Assembly: GCA_050701115.1 (NCBI GenBank)
Contig: JBOHER010000283.1
Location: 1-38,222 of the forward strand
DNA from: JBOHER01 sp050701115
GTDB lineage: Bacteria; Actinomycetota; Actinomycetes; Mycobacteriales; Pseudonocardiaceae
DNA length: 38,222 nt
Reading direction: 5' to 3'
Shown: positions 23,342 to 32,197 of the stretch, piece after piece
Position numbering within the stretch: the stretch's first letter is position 1
How the letters are laid out: the number at the start of each line of letters is the position of its first letter
Notes under the pieces: model-generated
Seen by the model: only the letters and a program-made list of their open reading frames with translations
What the model was told of the DNA's origin: nothing
Databases searched by the model: none
Program-made: the position numbers and the translations under genes

Positions 23342-24697
23342 CAGCGCAGGATCTTTGGCATTGAGACAGAGTTTGGCGTCACGTGCACCTTCCACGGTCA
23401 GCGCAGGCTCTCGCCAGACGAGGTGGCGCGGTACCTGTTTCGTCGTGTCGTGTCGTGGGGTCGTTCATCGAATGTGTTCCTGTCCAACGGTTCCCGGCTG
23501 TACCTGGACGTCGGCTCGCACCCCGAGTACGCCACGGCCGAGTGTGACGACCTCACCCAGTTGGTCACCCATGACAAGGCAGGGGAGCGCATCCTCGAAG
23601 ATCTTCTCGTCGACGCCGAGCGCAGGCTGGCCGACGAGGGTATCGGCGGGGACATCTACCTGTTCAAGAACAACACCGACTCGGCGGGCAACTCCTACGG
23701 TTGCCACGAGAACTACCTGGTCGGTCGCGCCGGCGAGTTCTCCCGGATCGCTGATGTCCTGCTGCCCTTCCTGGTGAGCCGTCAGCTGATCTGCGGAGCA
23801 GGCAAGGTGCTGCAGACGCCGCGCGGCGCGGTGTTCTGCCTCTCGCAGCGCGCCGAGCACATCTGGGAAGGCGTGTCCAGCGCGACGACCCGATCGCGGC
23901 CGATCATCAACACCCGGGACGAGCCGCATGCCGACGCCGAGCGGTACCGCAGGCTGCACGTCATCGTGGGCGACTCGAACATGGCCGAGCCCACCACGCT
24001 GCTCAAGGTCGGCACCGCCAATCTGGTGCTGCAGATGATCGAAGAAGGCGTGCAGTTCAGAGACTTCACGCTGGACAATCCGATCAGGGCGATTCGCGAG
24101 ATCAGCCACGATCTGACCGGCAGGCGTACGGTGCGTCTGGCCGGTGGCCGGGAGGCCTCCGCGCTCGACATCCAGCGCGAGTACCACAGCAAGGCGATCC
24201 AGCATGTGGACACCTCAGGCGCTGATGCCACCACCGAGCGGGTCATCGAGCTGTGGGGCCGGGCACTGGACGCGGTCGAGCGGCAGGACTTCAGCAAGAT
24301 CGATACCGAGGTCGACTGGGCGATCAAGCACCGGCTGGTCCAGCGCTACCGCGCCAAGCACAATCTTGACCTGTCCAGCCCGCGGATCGCGCAGCTCGAC
24401 CTCGCCTATCACGACATCCGGCGCGGTCGCGGGGTCTTCGACATGCTGCAGCGCAAGGGGCTGGTCAAGCGAGTCACCGATGACGGGGAGATCGAGCTCG
24501 CCAAGGACACCCCGCCGCAGTCCACCCGCGCCAAGCTGCGCGGTGACTTCATCGCGGCCGCGCAGGCGGCGCAGCGCGACTTCACCGTGGACTGGGTGCA
24601 CCTCAAGCTCAACGACCAGGCGCAGCGGACCGTCCTGTGCAAGGACCCGTTCCGCAATGTCGATGAACGCGTTGAGCGCCTCATCGCGAGCCTCTAG
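23339..24697 (+). CDS. pafA: Pup-protein ligase
   Basis: Uses ATP to phosphorylate the C-terminal glutamate of Pup and joins it to substrate lysines by an isopeptide bond. The 452 residues show the fold shared with Dop: GIETEFG (7-13) with Mg-binding glutamates, Asp57 in LYLDVGSHPEYATAE (the conserved catalytic aspartate), KNNTDSAGNSYGCHENY, and NTRDEPHADAERYRRLH. It lacks the Dop-loop: only about 45 residues separate the N-terminal glutamates from Asp57, against about 85 in Dop. The C-terminal domain (about 400-452, with TVDWVHLKLNDQAQRTVLCKDPF) binds Pup. A divergent gene separates it from prcA, while pafB follows 161 nt downstream on the same strand. Confidence 0.98.
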   Translation: MQRRIFGIETEFGVTCTFHGQRRLSPDEVARYLFRRVVSWGRSSNVFLSNGSRLYLDVGSHPEYATAECDDLTQLVTHDKAGERILEDLLVDAERRLADEGIGGDIYLFKNNTDSAGNSYGCHENYLVGRAGEFSRIADVLLPFLVSRQLICGAGKVLQTPRGAVFCLSQRAEHIWEGVSSATTRSRPIINTRDEPHADAERYRRLHVIVGDSNMAEPTTLLKVGTANLVLQMIEEGVQFRDFTLDNPIRAIREISHDLTGRRTVRLAGGREASALDIQREYHSKAIQHVDTSGADATTERVIELWGRALDAVERQDFSKIDTEVDWAIKHRLVQRYRAKHNLDLSSPRIAQLDLAYHDIRRGRGVFDMLQRKGLVKRVTDDGEIELAKDTPPQSTRAKLRGDFIAAAQAAQRDFTVDWVHLKLNDQAQRTVLCKDPFRNVDERVERLIASL

Positions 24698-24720
24698 GGG
24701 ATGAACGCCGCCTGAGCGCC

Positions 24721-24785
24721 GGGAGCATCCAACGTCCCCAATGTGGCATTGGGAGCGTCCAGCGTCCCAGATGCCGCATTGACGC
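24721..24785. repeat. AATG/CATT-type dyad repeat (family copy 2)
   Basis: Lies between pafA and pafB. CCCAATG-TGG-CATTGGG (24737-24753) is a 7-bp stem with a 3-nt loop, followed by a smaller ATGC-C-GCAT (24771-24779). The 14-nt block TCCAACGTCCCCAA at 24728-24741 is identical to 9896-9909, showing the two loci carry the same repeat family although this one lies between co-directional genes. Confidence 0.65.
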
Positions 24786-24846
24786 GCGCGTGAGGTCAGA
24801 GTATCCGCCTTGCCCCGACCTGCACCGTGGGCGGCCTAGGGCAAGC

Positions 24847-24861
24847 TAGAGTCGGACCGTG
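24847..24861 (+). promoter_or_regulatory. Leaderless-type -10 box of pafB
   Basis: TAGAGT (24847-24852), CGGACC, GTG 24859. This gives pafBC a promoter separate from pafA, downstream of the repeat. Confidence 0.5.
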
Positions 24862-25839
24862 TCCACTGCCCGCGCCGAACGCCTGGTGAATCTGGTGCTT
24901 GCGCTGCTGTCCACCCGCCAGTACCTGCCCGCTGAACGGATCCGGGGCATTGTGCCCGGCTATGCCGACGCGCCCAGCGATGACGCCTTCTTCCGGATGT
25001 TCGAACGTGACAAGGTCGAGCTGCGCGAGCTCGGCATCCCGATGGAAGTGGGACGTAACTCCGCCTTCGATTCCGTCGACGGCTACCGGATCGCCCGCAG
25101 GGACTACGAACTCGGCGACATCGAGCTTGCCCCAGACGAAGCGGCCGCTGTCGGTCTCGCCGTGCGGCTGTGGGATTCCCCCGAGTTCACCGGACAGGCA
25201 CAAGGGGCGCTGGTGAAGCTGCGCGCGGCCGGAGTCGAGGTCGATCAGTCCTCGTCCGCGCCGGTCCAGCCACGGGTGCGTACCGAGCCGGCCTTCGCGC
25301 CCTTGGTCGCCGCGGTGCAGAGCGGGCAGGTCGTGCAGTTCTCCTATCGACGGTCCGGCTCACCGGAACGCATGACCCGCACTGTGGAGCCGTGGGGTGT
25401 GGTGTCCTGGCGGGGGCGTTGGTACGTGGTCGGGCACGATCGCGACCGGGCGGCGCAACGGTGCTTCCGGCTCTCGCGCGTGGTCGGCGATGTCCGCGCG
25501 ATCGGCGCGCCGGGGGTGGTACATCGGCCGGACGGGGTGAACCTGCTGGAATTCGTCGCCGGGTCCGGCGAGCATGATCAGGTTCCGCCGACAACAGCGC
25601 GGCTGTGGGCCGCACACGGGAAGGCCGCCGGAATCCGGCGCAGCGCCACGGTCGTCGGGCAGCGCAGCATCGACGGGGTATCGGGCGACGAACTCGAGAT
25701 CGACGTCTACTTCCCGGAAGGCGCGGCCAAGTGGATCGCGGGGCACGGGCCCGACGTGCTCGTGCTGGAGCCCGACGTGCTCGCCAAGGCGGTTCGCGCA
25801 CGGCTCGAGGTCATCGCGCACGAGGGGGTTGGCTCATGA
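24859..25839 (+). CDS. pafB: WYL-domain DNA-damage regulator PafB
   Basis: Partner of PafC in a heterodimeric transcription activator that, in mycobacteria, drives the RecA/LexA-independent DNA-damage response after sensing single-stranded DNA. The 326 residues begin with a winged helix (about 5-80, including RLVNLVLALLSTRQYLPAERI and FFRMFERDKVELRELGIP). The WYL domain is at about 150-235, with the signature WRGRWYVVGHDRDR and basic residues RCFRLSR. A C-terminal WCX-like region closes the protein. The GTG start follows a -10 box by 6 nt. The TGA stop overlaps the pafC ATG as ATGA, so the two products are translationally coupled in equal amounts. Confidence 0.95.
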   Translation: MSTARAERLVNLVLALLSTRQYLPAERIRGIVPGYADAPSDDAFFRMFERDKVELRELGIPMEVGRNSAFDSVDGYRIARRDYELGDIELAPDEAAAVGLAVRLWDSPEFTGQAQGALVKLRAAGVEVDQSSSAPVQPRVRTEPAFAPLVAAVQSGQVVQFSYRRSGSPERMTRTVEPWGVVSWRGRWYVVGHDRDRAAQRCFRLSRVVGDVRAIGAPGVVHRPDGVNLLEFVAGSGEHDQVPPTTARLWAAHGKAAGIRRSATVVGQRSIDGVSGDELEIDVYFPEGAAKWIAGHGPDVLVLEPDVLAKAVRARLEVIAHEGVGS

Positions 25840-26807
25840 GGGGTGTGGGGGAGCGCCTCCCGCGTCTGCTGGCGTTGGTGCCCTATCTGCTGGCTCGTCC
25901 CGGCATCAAGATCGACGATGCCGCTGCCGACTTCGGGGTCACCGGCAAGCAGTTGCGGAAGGATCTCGAGCTGCTGTGGATGTGCGGGCTGCCCGGTTAC
26001 GGGCCGGGTGACCTGATCGATCTGTCCTTCGACGGCGACACGGTCACCGTCACCTTTGACGCGGGCATGCGCCGCCCGTTGCGGTTGACCGGTAGCGAGG
26101 CGACCGCGCTGCTGGTGGCATTGCGGGCACTGGCCGAGACGCCGGGGGTGCTCGACGCGGATGCGGTGCGCCGGGCGATCGCCAAGATCGAAGCTGCCGC
26201 CGGGGAAGCCCAGCCCGCAGGCGTGGTGATCGGGCTCGGGGTACGCGAGGCCGAGCGGACGGTACGCACCCGCCGGATCGTGCAGCAGGCACTCACCGGC
26301 CCCAAGGCCGTGCGGATGCGTTATTACACGGCCTCGTCGGATCAGGTCAGCGACCGAGTCGTCGATCCGATGCGGATGCTGATCGTGGAAGGCAACGGTT
26401 ACCTGGAAGCCTGGTGCAGGCGCGCCGAGGCCGTGCGGCTGTTCCGGCTCGACCGGATAGACCGGGTCGAGGTGCTCGGCGAACCGGCCGCACCGCCCGC
26501 CGATGCCGTGCCGACCGATGTGTCGGCCGGCTTGTTCGCGCCCGCCCCTGACCAGTCCGAAGCCGTTCTGGTCCTCGATCCAGACGCGCGGTGGGTCGCG
26601 GAGTACTACTCGTGCGAGGAGCTCGACGAACTCGACGGGGGACGGCTGCGGGTCCGGATGCGCTACGGAGACGAGAGCTGGATGGTTCGCCTTGTGCTCG
26701 GGCTCGGTGGCGAAGCGGTGATCGAAGAGCCTGCCGACCTGGCCGCACTCGTGCGTCAACGAGCCGCCGACGCATTGGCCCTGGCCCGTCATCTCGCGGC
26801 AACCTGA
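25836..26807 (+). CDS. pafC: WYL-domain DNA-damage regulator PafC
   Basis: Second half of the PafBC activator, 323 residues. The N-terminal HTH region (about 5-75, RLLALVPYLLARPGIKIDDAA and TGKQLRKDLELLWMCGLPGY) is followed by the WYL domain (about 145-225: KAVRMRYYTASSDQVSDRVV and NGYLEAWCRRAEAVRLFRLDRID). In the signature place it has GYLEAWC, a variant of the usual W-Y-L, as PafC proteins commonly do. A C-terminal WCX-like region ends the chain. ATG 25836 sits in the ATGA overlap with pafB; the frame is open upstream but homology begins here. Despite the name, the role is transcriptional and not part of tagging. Confidence 0.95.
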   Translation: MRGVGERLPRLLALVPYLLARPGIKIDDAAADFGVTGKQLRKDLELLWMCGLPGYGPGDLIDLSFDGDTVTVTFDAGMRRPLRLTGSEATALLVALRALAETPGVLDADAVRRAIAKIEAAAGEAQPAGVVIGLGVREAERTVRTRRIVQQALTGPKAVRMRYYTASSDQVSDRVVDPMRMLIVEGNGYLEAWCRRAEAVRLFRLDRIDRVEVLGEPAAPPADAVPTDVSAGLFAPAPDQSEAVLVLDPDARWVAEYYSCEELDELDGGRLRVRMRYGDESWMVRLVLGLGGEAVIEEPADLAALVRQRAADALALARHLAAT

Positions 26808-26813
26808 CCCCGC

Positions 26814-26828
26814 TACGGTGTGCCCGTG
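26814..26828 (+). promoter_or_regulatory. Leaderless-type -10 box of the small membrane protein gene
   Basis: TACGGT (26814-26819), GTGCCC, GTG 26826. The spacing favours GTG 26826 over the in-frame GTG 6 nt upstream. Confidence 0.45.
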
Positions 26829-27068
26829 ACCACCCTGGCGAGTCCCGCGCTGCTGTCTCCCTACGTCCTCAGCGTCCTGCTGGTGATCGTCGGATTGATC
26901 GGGCTCGCCTTCCTGTCCTGGCGCGCCCACCAGAGCGTCCGCACCACCAAGGCCGTGCTGAAGGCGGTCGGCGCGGTGCTCGGCAACGAGCGTGGATTGC
27001 TGCGGGCCCGGTCGGCCGCGCTGCGGGTAGCCCTCGCGCAGCGCCGGTCCAGTCACGCGGCCGAATGA
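26826..27068 (+). CDS. Small single-pass membrane protein, unknown function
   Basis: An 80-residue protein with one membrane helix (about 11-31, SPYVLSVLLVIVGLIGLAFL) close to the N-terminus, followed by a basic amphipathic tail (AHQSVRTTKAVLKAVGAVL...RARSAALRVALAQRRSS). The topology resembles TatA/TatB, with a short N-terminal anchor then a cytosolic helix, but it lacks the FG hinge of that family. Position between pafC and tatA and coding character support it as real. No family is recognised. Confidence 0.68.
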   Translation: MTTLASPALLSPYVLSVLLVIVGLIGLAFLSWRAHQSVRTTKAVLKAVGAVLGNERGLLRARSAALRVALAQRRSSHAAE

Positions 27069-27108
27069 CCATCCGCCTCGGCGAACGTGGCAGGATGCTG
27101 AAGACCCG

Positions 27109-27138
27109 TAGAATGTCGGTAACTCTAGAGAGGAGGCC
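27109..27138 (+). promoter_or_regulatory. tatA promoter -10 box and ribosome-binding site
   Basis: TAGAAT (27109-27114) gives an expected transcript start near 27121, and GAGAGGAGG (27129-27137) precedes ATG 27142. In contrast to its neighbours, tatA has a normal short leader with a strong Shine-Dalgarno sequence. Confidence 0.5.
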
Positions 27139-27141
27139 ACC

Positions 27142-27456
27142 ATGGGCGCGTTGTCACCGTGGCACTGGGCCATCTTAGTGATCGTCCTGATCCTGCTCTT
27201 CGGCGCGAAGCGCCTTCCCGACGCGGCACGTTCCATCGGTCGGTCGATGAAGATTTTCAAGGCGGAGACCAAGGGTCTGCGTGATGAGGATGACGAGTCG
27301 AAGAAGGACTCGGAGGGCACCGTTTCCGCCGAGACGCGGCAGCTGCCGCAGGGCGAGGCCGCACCCAGGTCCGACGACCAGGTGGCCGAGCTGCAGCGTC
27401 AGCTGGACGAGATGAAGAAGCAGCAGGCCAACCAGGCGCACAAGAACGCCAGCTGA
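27142..27456 (+). CDS. tatA: Sec-independent translocase subunit TatA
   Basis: Pore-forming component of the twin-arginine system that exports folded proteins. The 104 residues have the classical layout: an N-terminal membrane helix (about 7-20, HWAILVIVLILLF), the FG hinge at 20-21 followed by AKRLP, an amphipathic helix (DAARSIGRSMKIFKAETKGL) and a charged, Gln/Lys-rich C-terminal tail. tatC follows 20 nt later, so the pair is an operon. No tatB is present in the window; in actinobacteria it is usually elsewhere. Confidence 0.97.
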   Translation: MGALSPWHWAILVIVLILLFGAKRLPDAARSIGRSMKIFKAETKGLRDEDDESKKDSEGTVSAETRQLPQGEAAPRSDDQVAELQRQLDEMKKQQANQAHKNAS

Positions 27457-27476
27457 TCGGAACAGGACAACCTTCG

Positions 27477-28445
27477 GTGGCGGATCAGCCCTCGTCGAAG
27501 CGGGGTACCCGCCGGATCACGCGACGTCGTCACAGCCGCCGGCACAACCCCGACGGCACGATGACGCTCATCGAGCACGTCTACGAGTTCCGGCGGCGAC
27601 TGTCCTACGCGCTGGCGGCCATCGTGCTCGGCGGCGTCCTCGGCTTCATCTGGTTCGAGCAGACCTTCGGCTCGGTCCCGTCCCTCGGTCAGCTGATCCG
27701 GGAGCCCTATTGCGACCTGGATCCGGCGCTGCTCGCCGACTTCGGCCGCGGCGGGCCGTGCAGGCTTCTGCAGACCGAGCCGTTCGAGGTCTTCATGCTG
27801 CGGCTCAAGGTCGGTATCGCGGCGGGCATGGTGCTGTTCGCGCCGTTCTGGCTCTACCAGATCTGGGCCTTCATCGCACCTGGGCTCTACGCCAAGGAGA
27901 AGAGGTACGCCCGGGTCTTCGTGGGTATGGCTTCGCTGCTGTTCGCCGCGGGCGCGGTCCTTGCGTACCTGATCGTGCCGCTCGCACTGGACATGCTGGT
28001 CGGCTTCGGCGGCGAGAACTTCGTCACCGCGCTGACCGGTCAGAAGTACATCTCGTTCATCTTGACGATGCTGATCATCTTTGGTGTGAGCTTCGAGCTG
28101 CCGTTGCTGCTGGTGATGCTCAACCGGGTGGGCGTCGTGCGCTACGAGCAGCTCAAACGCTGGCGTCGCGGCATGGTCATGGGCGTCTTCGTCTTCGCCG
28201 CGTTCGCCACGCCGGGCAACGACCCGTTCTCCATGCTCGCGCTCGCCGGTGCTCTGGTGGTGTTGTTCGAGCTGGCCGTCCAGGTCTGCCGGCTGCATGA
28301 CCGGAAGCTGGTCAAGCAGCGCAAGGATCTGGGCTGGGACGAACTCGCCGACGACGAGGCCGCTCCGTTCGACTACGCGCCGAGCACCGCCGACGGCGGG
28401 GATACCACGGCCGCGGGCAAGAGCCGCACAGACGACGTCACCTGA
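27477..28445 (+). CDS. tatC: Sec-independent translocase subunit TatC
   Basis: Twin-arginine signal receptor of the Tat translocon, a six-helix inner-membrane protein. The 322 residues start with a basic region (RRITRRRHSRRH), then MTLIEHVYEFRRRL (29-42), where Glu37 and Arg39 belong to the signal-binding site. The first periplasmic loop has the conserved Glu context LLQTEPFEVFML, then FAPFWLYQIWAFIAPGLYAKEK and FELPLLLVMLNRVGVV. An actinobacterial acidic C-terminal extension (about 280-322) follows the last helix. GTG 27477 gives the expected N-terminus, with AGGACA as a modest ribosome-binding site. Confidence 0.97.
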   Translation: MADQPSSKRGTRRITRRRHSRRHNPDGTMTLIEHVYEFRRRLSYALAAIVLGGVLGFIWFEQTFGSVPSLGQLIREPYCDLDPALLADFGRGGPCRLLQTEPFEVFMLRLKVGIAAGMVLFAPFWLYQIWAFIAPGLYAKEKRYARVFVGMASLLFAAGAVLAYLIVPLALDMLVGFGGENFVTALTGQKYISFILTMLIIFGVSFELPLLLVMLNRVGVVRYEQLKRWRRGMVMGVFVFAAFATPGNDPFSMLALAGALVVLFELAVQVCRLHDRKLVKQRKDLGWDELADDEAAPFDYAPSTADGGDTTAAGKSRTDDVT

Positions 28446-28534
28446 TGCGCTCGGCGAGAGGACCCGCCCTCCGATCCGCCATAGCATGGCTATACCGCGT
28501 GCCGCCGTGGATCAACATGTGAAACCCTGGATGG

Positions 28535-31315
28535 GTGGCTGAACGCCTTACTCCCGCACCGGCCGAGGCTTATCGGGCCGCCAAGCATCGTGCTTCCTAC
28601 CCCAGGTTGACGTCGTTCGCGGCGGAGGCTGCCTTCGAGTTCGACCAGTTCCAGCGCAGCGGATGCGAGGCACTCGAGGACGGGCATGGCGTTCTGGTGT
28701 GCGCACCGACTGGCGCGGGCAAAACCGTGGTCGGCGAGTTCGCCGTGCACCTGGCCTTGGCCGAGGGGCGGAAGTGCTTCTACACGACGCCGATCAAGGC
28801 GTTGTCCAACCAGAAATACGCGGACCTTGTCGCCCGGTACGACCCGAAGGCCGTCGGGTTGCTCACCGGCGACACCTCGATCAACGGCAACGCGCAGGTC
28901 GTGGTGATGACCACCGAGGTGCTGCGGAACATGCTGTACGCGGGTTCGTCCGCGCTCACCGATCTGGGCTACGTGGTGATGGACGAGATCCATTATCTCG
29001 CCGATCGGTTTCGCGGTGCGGTGTGGGAGGAGGTGATCCTGCACCTGCCCGAGCACGTACGGGTGGTCGGCTTGTCGGCGACGGTGAGCAATGCCGAGGA
29101 GTTCGGCGAGTGGCTGGTCGCGGTGCGCGGCGACACCGCGGTGGTCGTCGACGAGCACCGGCCGGTTCCGCTCTGGCAGCAGATGATGGTCGGCGGCAGG
29201 CTGTTCGACCTGTTCGCCGGAGAGGCCGATGGGCAGGCACGGATCAATCCGTCCCTGCTGCGGCGCACCGAGGAGGTCGGACGCGCACACGCGCCCGCCG
29301 GTCTCCGCGGCCCGCGTGGCGGCAAGCGCGGCTACCCGTCGAGAATGCCACGTTTCCGGCCGCCGTCCCGGGTCGACGTGCTCGATCGGCTCGACTCCGA
29401 GGGTCTGCTGCCTGCGATCGTGTTCATCTTCTCCCGCGCTGGCTGCGATGCCGCTGTGGGGCACTGTGTACGCGCGGACATGCGGCTGAACACGCCAGAG
29501 GAAGTCCAGGAGGTCCGGCGGATCATCGAAGCGCGCACCGGTGATCTGCCCGAATCCGATCTCGGGGTGCTCGGGTATTGGGAGTGGCGGGACGCGCTCG
29601 AACGCGGCATCGCTGCCCACCACGCCGGGTTGCTGCCCGCTTTCAAGGAGACGGTCGAGGAACTCTTCGTTCGTGGCTTGGTCAAGGCGGTCTTCGCCAC
29701 TGAAACCCTCGCGCTGGGCATCAACATGCCCGCGCGAACCGTCGTCCTCGAGCGCCTGGTCAAGTACAACGGCGAAGCGCACGTCGACCTGACGCCGGGC
29801 GAGTACACCCAGCTCACCGGCCGGGCCGGTCGGCGCGGTATCGATATCGAGGGCTATGGGGTCGTGCTCTGGCAGCCAGGAGTGGATCCCAGGCAGGTCG
29901 CAGGACTCGCCTCCACACGGACCTATCCGCTGCGCTCGTCCTTCCGGCCTGGCTACAACATGGCCGTCAACCTGGTCGAGCAACTGGGTGCGCGGGAGGC
30001 CCGCGAACTGCTCGAGCAGTCCTTCGCGCAGTTCCAGGCGGACCGCTCGGTGGTCGGCCTTGCCCGCAAGATCGAACGTAACCGGGAGGCGCTGGCAGGC
30101 TACTCCGAGGCGATCACCGGTGACTTCGAGGCGATGCTCGAGTATGCCGAGCTGCGCAGGAAGATCTCCGAGCGGGAGAAGACGCTCGCGCGGCAGAGCA
30201 CCTCGGCGCGCCGGGCGTCCACCTCGGATTCCCTGGAGAAGCTGCGCAAGGGCGACGTGATCTCGGTGCCGTCGGGGCGGCGGGCCGGGCTCGCCGTTGT
30301 GGTGGACCCCGGGCTGGATCCGGTCCGGGAACCGCGGCCGGTGGTGGTGACCGAGGATCGGTGGTCGGGTCCGTTGTCGGTGGCCGATTTCCCAGCGCCG
30401 GTCGAACCGCTCGGCAGGATTCGGTTGCCCAGACACGTCGAACTGCGCTCCCCGAAGACGCGCAGGGACATCGCATCCACCTTGCGCAACACCGGAATCT
30501 CCATACCGGGGCGGCGCAAGACTCGCTCGGACGCCAACTCCGATCCCGAGCTCGCAGGCCTCCGCCGAGCGCTGCGCGCCCATCCCTGCCACGGTCTCGC
30601 CGACCGCGAGGCGAACCTGCGGTGGGTCGAGCGCTACGAGCGGCTGGCAGCAGAGAACGAGAAGCTGGAACGGAAGGTGGCCGCGACGACGCACTCGCTC
30701 GCGCGGGCGTTCGACCGAATCCGGGCTCTGCTCACCGAGCGCGGCTACCTGGGTATCGATGGCGGCAAGGCGGGTGATGACGACGCCGAGAACCGGGTGA
30801 CCGAACACGGCAGGCGGCTCGCGCGGATCTACAGCGAGTCGGATCTGCTTGCCGCCGAGTGCATCCGGCACGGGTCGTGGAACGGGCTGAACCCTCCTGA
30901 GCTGGCAGCCGTCGCGTCGACGTTGGTCTTCGAGGCGCGCAGGGACAGCGCGGGGGAGCCCAGACTGCCCGCGGGCAAGGTGACCGCGGCCTGGCAGCAG
31001 ACCGCCCGGCTGTGGTCGGATCTGGCCGGCGACGAGCGCAGGTACCGGCTGGAGCGCACCAGGGAACCGGACGCGGGTTTCGCCTGGCCGGTCTACCGGT
31101 GGGCGCGCGGTGAGTCACTTGAGAAGGTCCTCACCGCCGCGGAGGTCAACGGTCAGGAACTGTCCGCGGGCGACTTCGTGCGCTGGTGTCGGCAGGTCAT
31201 CGACCTGCTCGAGCAGTTGCGTGACGTGCTCGGCAAGGCCGACCCGGTGGGCGGGGCGGCCGCGGATGCGGCAAGGGCGCTGCGCAGGGGCGTCGTCGCA
31301 GCGGGAACGGTGTAG
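28535..31315 (+). CDS. helY: Ski2/DOB1-type RNA helicase HelY
   Basis: Superfamily-2 ATP-dependent helicase of the Ski2/Mtr4 kind, as M. tuberculosis Rv2092c; probably an RNA helicase in RNA turnover. The 926 residues show the ordered motifs: Q-like FDQFQ, motif I APTGAGKT (57-64), motif II DEIH (150-153), motif III SATVSN (181-186), motif VI TGRAGRRGID near 425-435, and a C-terminal DSHCT-type helical domain (ending around 895). A charged coiled region (SEREKTLARQSTSARRAST) divides core and C-terminus. GTG 28535 is chosen because it starts MAERLTPAPAEAYRAAK directly before the Q region; no strong Shine-Dalgarno sequence is seen. It follows tatC by 89 nt. Confidence 0.95.
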   Translation: MAERLTPAPAEAYRAAKHRASYPRLTSFAAEAAFEFDQFQRSGCEALEDGHGVLVCAPTGAGKTVVGEFAVHLALAEGRKCFYTTPIKALSNQKYADLVARYDPKAVGLLTGDTSINGNAQVVVMTTEVLRNMLYAGSSALTDLGYVVMDEIHYLADRFRGAVWEEVILHLPEHVRVVGLSATVSNAEEFGEWLVAVRGDTAVVVDEHRPVPLWQQMMVGGRLFDLFAGEADGQARINPSLLRRTEEVGRAHAPAGLRGPRGGKRGYPSRMPRFRPPSRVDVLDRLDSEGLLPAIVFIFSRAGCDAAVGHCVRADMRLNTPEEVQEVRRIIEARTGDLPESDLGVLGYWEWRDALERGIAAHHAGLLPAFKETVEELFVRGLVKAVFATETLALGINMPARTVVLERLVKYNGEAHVDLTPGEYTQLTGRAGRRGIDIEGYGVVLWQPGVDPRQVAGLASTRTYPLRSSFRPGYNMAVNLVEQLGAREARELLEQSFAQFQADRSVVGLARKIERNREALAGYSEAITGDFEAMLEYAELRRKISEREKTLARQSTSARRASTSDSLEKLRKGDVISVPSGRRAGLAVVVDPGLDPVREPRPVVVTEDRWSGPLSVADFPAPVEPLGRIRLPRHVELRSPKTRRDIASTLRNTGISIPGRRKTRSDANSDPELAGLRRALRAHPCHGLADREANLRWVERYERLAAENEKLERKVAATTHSLARAFDRIRALLTERGYLGIDGGKAGDDDAENRVTEHGRRLARIYSESDLLAAECIRHGSWNGLNPPELAAVASTLVFEARRDSAGEPRLPAGKVTAAWQQTARLWSDLAGDERRYRLERTREPDAGFAWPVYRWARGESLEKVLTAAEVNGQELSAGDFVRWCRQVIDLLEQLRDVLGKADPVGGAAADAARALRRGVVAAGTV

Positions 31316-31416
31316 CGGGAAGTTTGCGTCATCAACCACCCATTGCGTGTGCCGAACCGATTCCTGTGGTTTGATCGCGCACGACGAACACCACGGCGAT
31401 CGACCGGAGGACTGCG

Positions 31417-32157
31417 ATGAGCACGCCGTACGGAGGCAACGACCCGCAGCAGTGGGGCCAGCAACCCTACAGCGAGGGTGCGCCCAGCGGGCCGTCCTCA
31501 GGTGGGTTCCCGGCGCAGAACCAGCCGTCCTCCGGCGGATTCCCCGCCCAGGGGCAGCCCGGCTACGGCCAGCAGCAGTGGGGCCAGCAGCCCCAGCAGC
31601 CCGGCTACGGCCAGCAGCAGTGGGGGCAGCCACCCCAGCAGCCCGGCTACGGCCAGCAGCCGCAATACGGGCAGCAGCCGCAGTACGGGCAACAGCCGCA
31701 GTACGGCCAGCAACAGCCGCAGTACGGCCAGCAGCAAGCCCCATACCCGCAAGGGCAGTACCAGCAGCAGGGCGGCTACCCCGGCTACGGCCAGCAGGCG
31801 GGATATCCGAGCGCTCCCGGCGAGGAGCCGCAGAAGAAGTCCAACCTTCCGCTGTGGATCGGTATCGGCGTGCTCGTGTTCGCGGTGGGCACCCTCGCGT
31901 TTCTCGGGTTCGTCGCACCGGGCTGGTTCACCAGCAAAGTCTTCGACAACAACGCGGTCCAGCAGGGCGTGCAGCAGGTGCTCACCGAGCAGTATCAGAT
32001 CGCGGGCGTGCAGGGCGTGGCCTGCCCCGCTGACCAGCCGGTGGAGGTCGGCCACACCTTCGAGTGCACCGCGACCATCAACGGCGAGCGGGCCCCGATC
32101 TCGATCAAGGTGACCAGCGAAGAGGGCAATTACGAGGTCGGCAAGCCGGCCCCATAA
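31417..32157 (+). CDS. DUF4333 membrane protein with Tyr-Gly-Gln-Gln repeats
   Basis: A 246-residue envelope protein in the place of M. tuberculosis Rv2091c. Residues 1-140 are low-complexity and built of PGYGQQQWGQ and QYGQQP units (about ten copies), cytosolic and disordered. One membrane helix lies at 145-167 (LPLWIGIGVLVFAVGTLAFLGF). Residues about 175-246 are an extracellular DUF4333 domain with its two cysteines, Cys203 (GVACPADQ) and Cys217 (TFECTATING), likely a disulfide. The start is supported by GGAGG before ATG 31417. The glutamine/tyrosine repeats could drive self-association; that is inference. It is related to the lipoprotein at 33442. Confidence 0.88.
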   Translation: MSTPYGGNDPQQWGQQPYSEGAPSGPSSGGFPAQNQPSSGGFPAQGQPGYGQQQWGQQPQQPGYGQQQWGQPPQQPGYGQQPQYGQQPQYGQQPQYGQQQPQYGQQQAPYPQGQYQQQGGYPGYGQQAGYPSAPGEEPQKKSNLPLWIGIGVLVFAVGTLAFLGFVAPGWFTSKVFDNNAVQQGVQQVLTEQYQIAGVQGVACPADQPVEVGHTFECTATINGERAPISIKVTSEEGNYEVGKPAP

Positions 32158-32197
32158 TTCGGTAGCGGCGGCGGTCCGGCCGGGACAGGATACGAAC

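Noticed and set aside
26826..27068. Small membrane protein considered as TatB
   Set aside because: It has the short anchor plus basic helix plan but lacks the FG/P hinge of TatA/TatB proteins.
25707..27320. A 537-codon open frame antisense to pafC and tatA
   Set aside because: Covers three supported genes and contains no recognisable motif.
28490..30871. A 793-codon open frame antisense to helY
   Set aside because: Fully overlaps the helicase with all its motifs on the other strand; composition is that of a GC shadow.
31555..31740. Regular short repeats considered as a CRISPR array or tandem DNA repeat
   Set aside because: They are in-frame codons for PGYGQQQWGQ and QYGQQP units of a membrane protein, with no spacer-like unique sequence.
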